From positions 1 through 6,354 of the forward strand of contig NZ_JBQCCV010000223.1 of assembly GCF_051961875.1 (NCBI RefSeq): a DNA stretch of 6,354 nucleotides. Direction: 5' to 3'. Every line of letters starts with the position of its first letter. The first letter of the stretch is position 1. Below the pieces are notes generated by a model, which made no database searches, was not told where the DNA came from, and worked only from the letters and a program-made list of their open reading frames with translations. Both the position numbers and the translations under genes were made by a program. This document shows, piece by piece, positions 5,066-6,354 of this stretch. The stretch comes from Intrasporangium_A sp051961875 (GTDB lineage Bacteria; Actinomycetota; Actinomycetes; Actinomycetales; Dermatophilaceae).

Positions 5066-6354
5066 TCTGCTCGACCTCGGGGGAGTGACCCGAGGCAAGC
5101 ACGCGCGGCCAGTCCGTCGTCCCCGCCGTGAAGACCGTGCCACCCTCGGTGAAGACGCCCATGGTGGCAGCGGCGTTGCCCAGGCCCCACCCGCTCGGCC
5201 GGGCATCCCCGACCGCGAGGATCTCGAACGAGGCCGGCGTGCCGTCCGCTCCGGTCGGGCGCACGGGCCGCCCCGCCTCGAGGTCCTCCCGGTCGAAGTC
5301 AGCGCCGTCGCACTCGTAGCCGACGATGTACTCGTCGGCGCCGGCACCGAAGAGGTCCCCGTCCCTCAGACCGCTTCCCGCGTAGACCCAGTGCTCACTC
5401 TGCTGGACGCGGTAGCCCACCGGCACGGGATGCTCGGCGCCGTCGCGCTCGCCGCCGTTGCGGAAGCTGACCCCGGTCATGAGGTTCTCCGGGCGACCCG
5501 GCACCTCCCACCACCAGCCCTCACGAGAGAACGCAGTCGGTCCGGTGAAGACGATCGGCCACCACGCGACGTTGCCGCCGAAGAACGCCACGTTGCCCCC
5601 GTCATGCGTGAATCGCTCGACGGCGTCGCGCATCTCGGCGCTCCAGTACTCGTCGTGTCCGGCGCTGAGCAGAAGCCGGTGCCCGTCGAGCAGGTCGCGG
5701 CCCAGGGTGTGCAGGTCGAAATCCGTGCAGAACTCGAGCTCGTGACCCTCGTGCTCGAGCCAGTCGACCATCTTCGCGTCCCAGTGCACGTAGGTCTGCC
5801 GCAGCGTCTCGTCGAAGGGGTCCAGGTCGAAGGTGTCATACGGCGTGCCGCCGGTGCCGCCGCCCGGCCGGTGCACGCTGACGGCCGTCGGGAACGCGAT
5901 CGGTACGTGCTCCGGCGGCGGCATGTTGTAGAGGCACCACTGCCCCCGCCCCGACGCCGGGTCGTACGGCTCCGGCACGACGAGGTTGTAGGCGTGGTAC
6001 GTGAAGAGGGGCAGCTTGTAGAGGGTCGGCGCGGGAGGCGCTCCCTCACGAGGTCGGAGCACGAAAAGCGCTCTGCCGCAACGGGCGTCGACGGGATCGT
6101 CAACCCGGCGCCCACCGGCCGCGGCCCCAGCCTCGACGAGGTCGGCCACGTAGACCCCTGGGGGCCAGTCGCCCGGGATCGGGAGCTCATAGGCCGGCCA
6201 AGCGGGCCGGACAAGCCCATCGAGTCCCGCGTTCGTCTCCCCCCAGTCCTGGAACGGAAGATGCAGGCCCGCCTCCACACCGACGACCCACTCCGTCCTC
6301 CCCGCGACGGCGCGGTCCCCAGTCACCCGGTGGAGGCGGGCCCGCCAGCGCTCG
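4992..6354 (-). CDS. N,N-dimethylformamidase large-subunit-like protein (5' end cut off)
   Basis: The reading frame is open to the window edge, giving 453 residues; the N-terminus lies outside. A GTG at 6326 is an internal possible start, but the frame continues upstream with plausible coding (ERWRARLHR), so the protein is probably longer. Residues are numbered from that GTG. Family marks are WPPGVYVADL (54-63), TYHAYN (109-114), SVHRPGG (150-156), a D-L-H/G-H-D-E-Y-W block with FDLHTLG (203-209) and SAGHDEYWSAEMRDA (221-235), GGNVAFFGGNVAWW (243-256), RPENLMTGV (278-286), VGYECDGADF (335-344), VFTAGTTDW (398-406) and ITRNVLARL (421-429). Dimethylformamidase hydrolyses DMF to dimethylamine and formate at a mononuclear iron bound by two Tyr and one Glu; Tyr110 or Tyr113 and Glu226 are candidates here, not assigned. 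The enzyme's small subunit is not in view. Most actinobacterial relatives have no tested function, so DMF hydrolysis should not be assumed. A signal peptide cannot be judged without the N-terminus. Confidence 0.85.
   Translation of the reverse strand, partial: ERWRARLHRVTGDRAVAGRTEWVVGVEAGLHLPFQDWGETNAGLDGLVRPAWPAYELPIPGDWPPGVYVADLVEAGAAAGGRRVDDPVDARCGRALFVLRPREGAPPAPTLYKLPLFTYHAYNLVVPEPYDPASGRGQWCLYNMPPPEHVPIAFPTAVSVHRPGGGTGGTPYDTFDLDPFDETLRQTYVHWDAKMVDWLEHEGHELEFCTDFDLHTLGRDLLDGHRLLLSAGHDEYWSAEMRDAVERFTHDGGNVAFFGGNVAWWPIVFTGPTAFSREGWWWEVPGRPENLMTGVSFRNGGERDGAEHPVPVGYRVQQSEHWVYAGSGLRDGDLFGAGADEYIVGYECDGADFDREDLEAGRPVRPTGADGTPASFEILAVGDARPSGWGLGNAAATMGVFTEGGTVFTAGTTDWPRVLASGHSPEVEQITRNVLARLAGPSSRPGPVAGGAS

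Noticed and set aside
3284..5347. 687-codon open frame on the minus strand opposite the carbamoyltransferase
   Set aside because: It runs antisense to a gene with many conserved family motifs, its product is Arg/Val/Glu/Asp-rich without any recognisable domain, and it spans the end of two real genes. Long antisense frames are expected in GC-rich DNA.
6324..6326. GTG at 6326 as the true start of the dimethylformamidase-like gene
   Set aside because: No ribosome binding site is visible before it (the preceding bases are CCTCCACCGG) and the frame stays open to the window edge, so the gene is treated as partial.

Overview
The window looks like a chromosomal segment from a high-GC actinobacterium. 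Third codon positions are strongly G/C biased, two genes have clear AGGAG-type ribosome binding sites, and one start has no Shine-Dalgarno at all and may be leaderless, as is common in that phylum. The gene content (tandem universal stress protein, NERD-type helicase, orphan carbamoyltransferase, dimethylformamidase-like protein) would suit Micrococcales such as Intrasporangiaceae, but placement below phylum is a guess.

Layout. Positions 1-157 hold the upstream region of a NERD nuclease-related / UvrD-like SF1 helicase gene (158-1828, +). A very acidic 46-residue ORF (complement 1867-2007) lies convergent to it, with a small GC hairpin between them. A 127-bp divergent gap leads to a tandem-domain universal stress protein (2135-3226, +). 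This protein has two intact ATP-binding signatures and a low-complexity Ala/Pro/Glu/Thr-rich insertion in its first domain. A hairpin and a candidate promoter separate it from a NodU/CmcH/TobZ-family carbamoyltransferase (3317-5065, +). The right part is a gene on the minus strand for a protein related to the large-subunit C-terminal domain of N,N-dimethylformamidase (4992 to beyond 6354). Its 5' end is cut by the window, and its 3' end overlaps the carbamoyltransferase tail-to-tail by 74 bp.

How the genes work together. No operon is evident: every gene has its own upstream gap or opposite orientation. The helicase is a stand-alone DNA-processing or possible defence gene, and the stress protein is a stand-alone nucleotide-binding stress gene. 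The carbamoyltransferase has no biosynthetic neighbours in view, so its acceptor is unknown. The only physical link is the antisense overlap of the carbamoyltransferase and dimethylformamidase-like genes.

No mobile element, CRISPR array, tRNA or rRNA was seen. I found no clear new multi-gene system. The observations most worth checking are the Gln in place of the usual active-site His in the carbamoyltransferase, the overlapping convergent pair, the insertion in the stress protein, and two small ORFs missed by long-ORF criteria.
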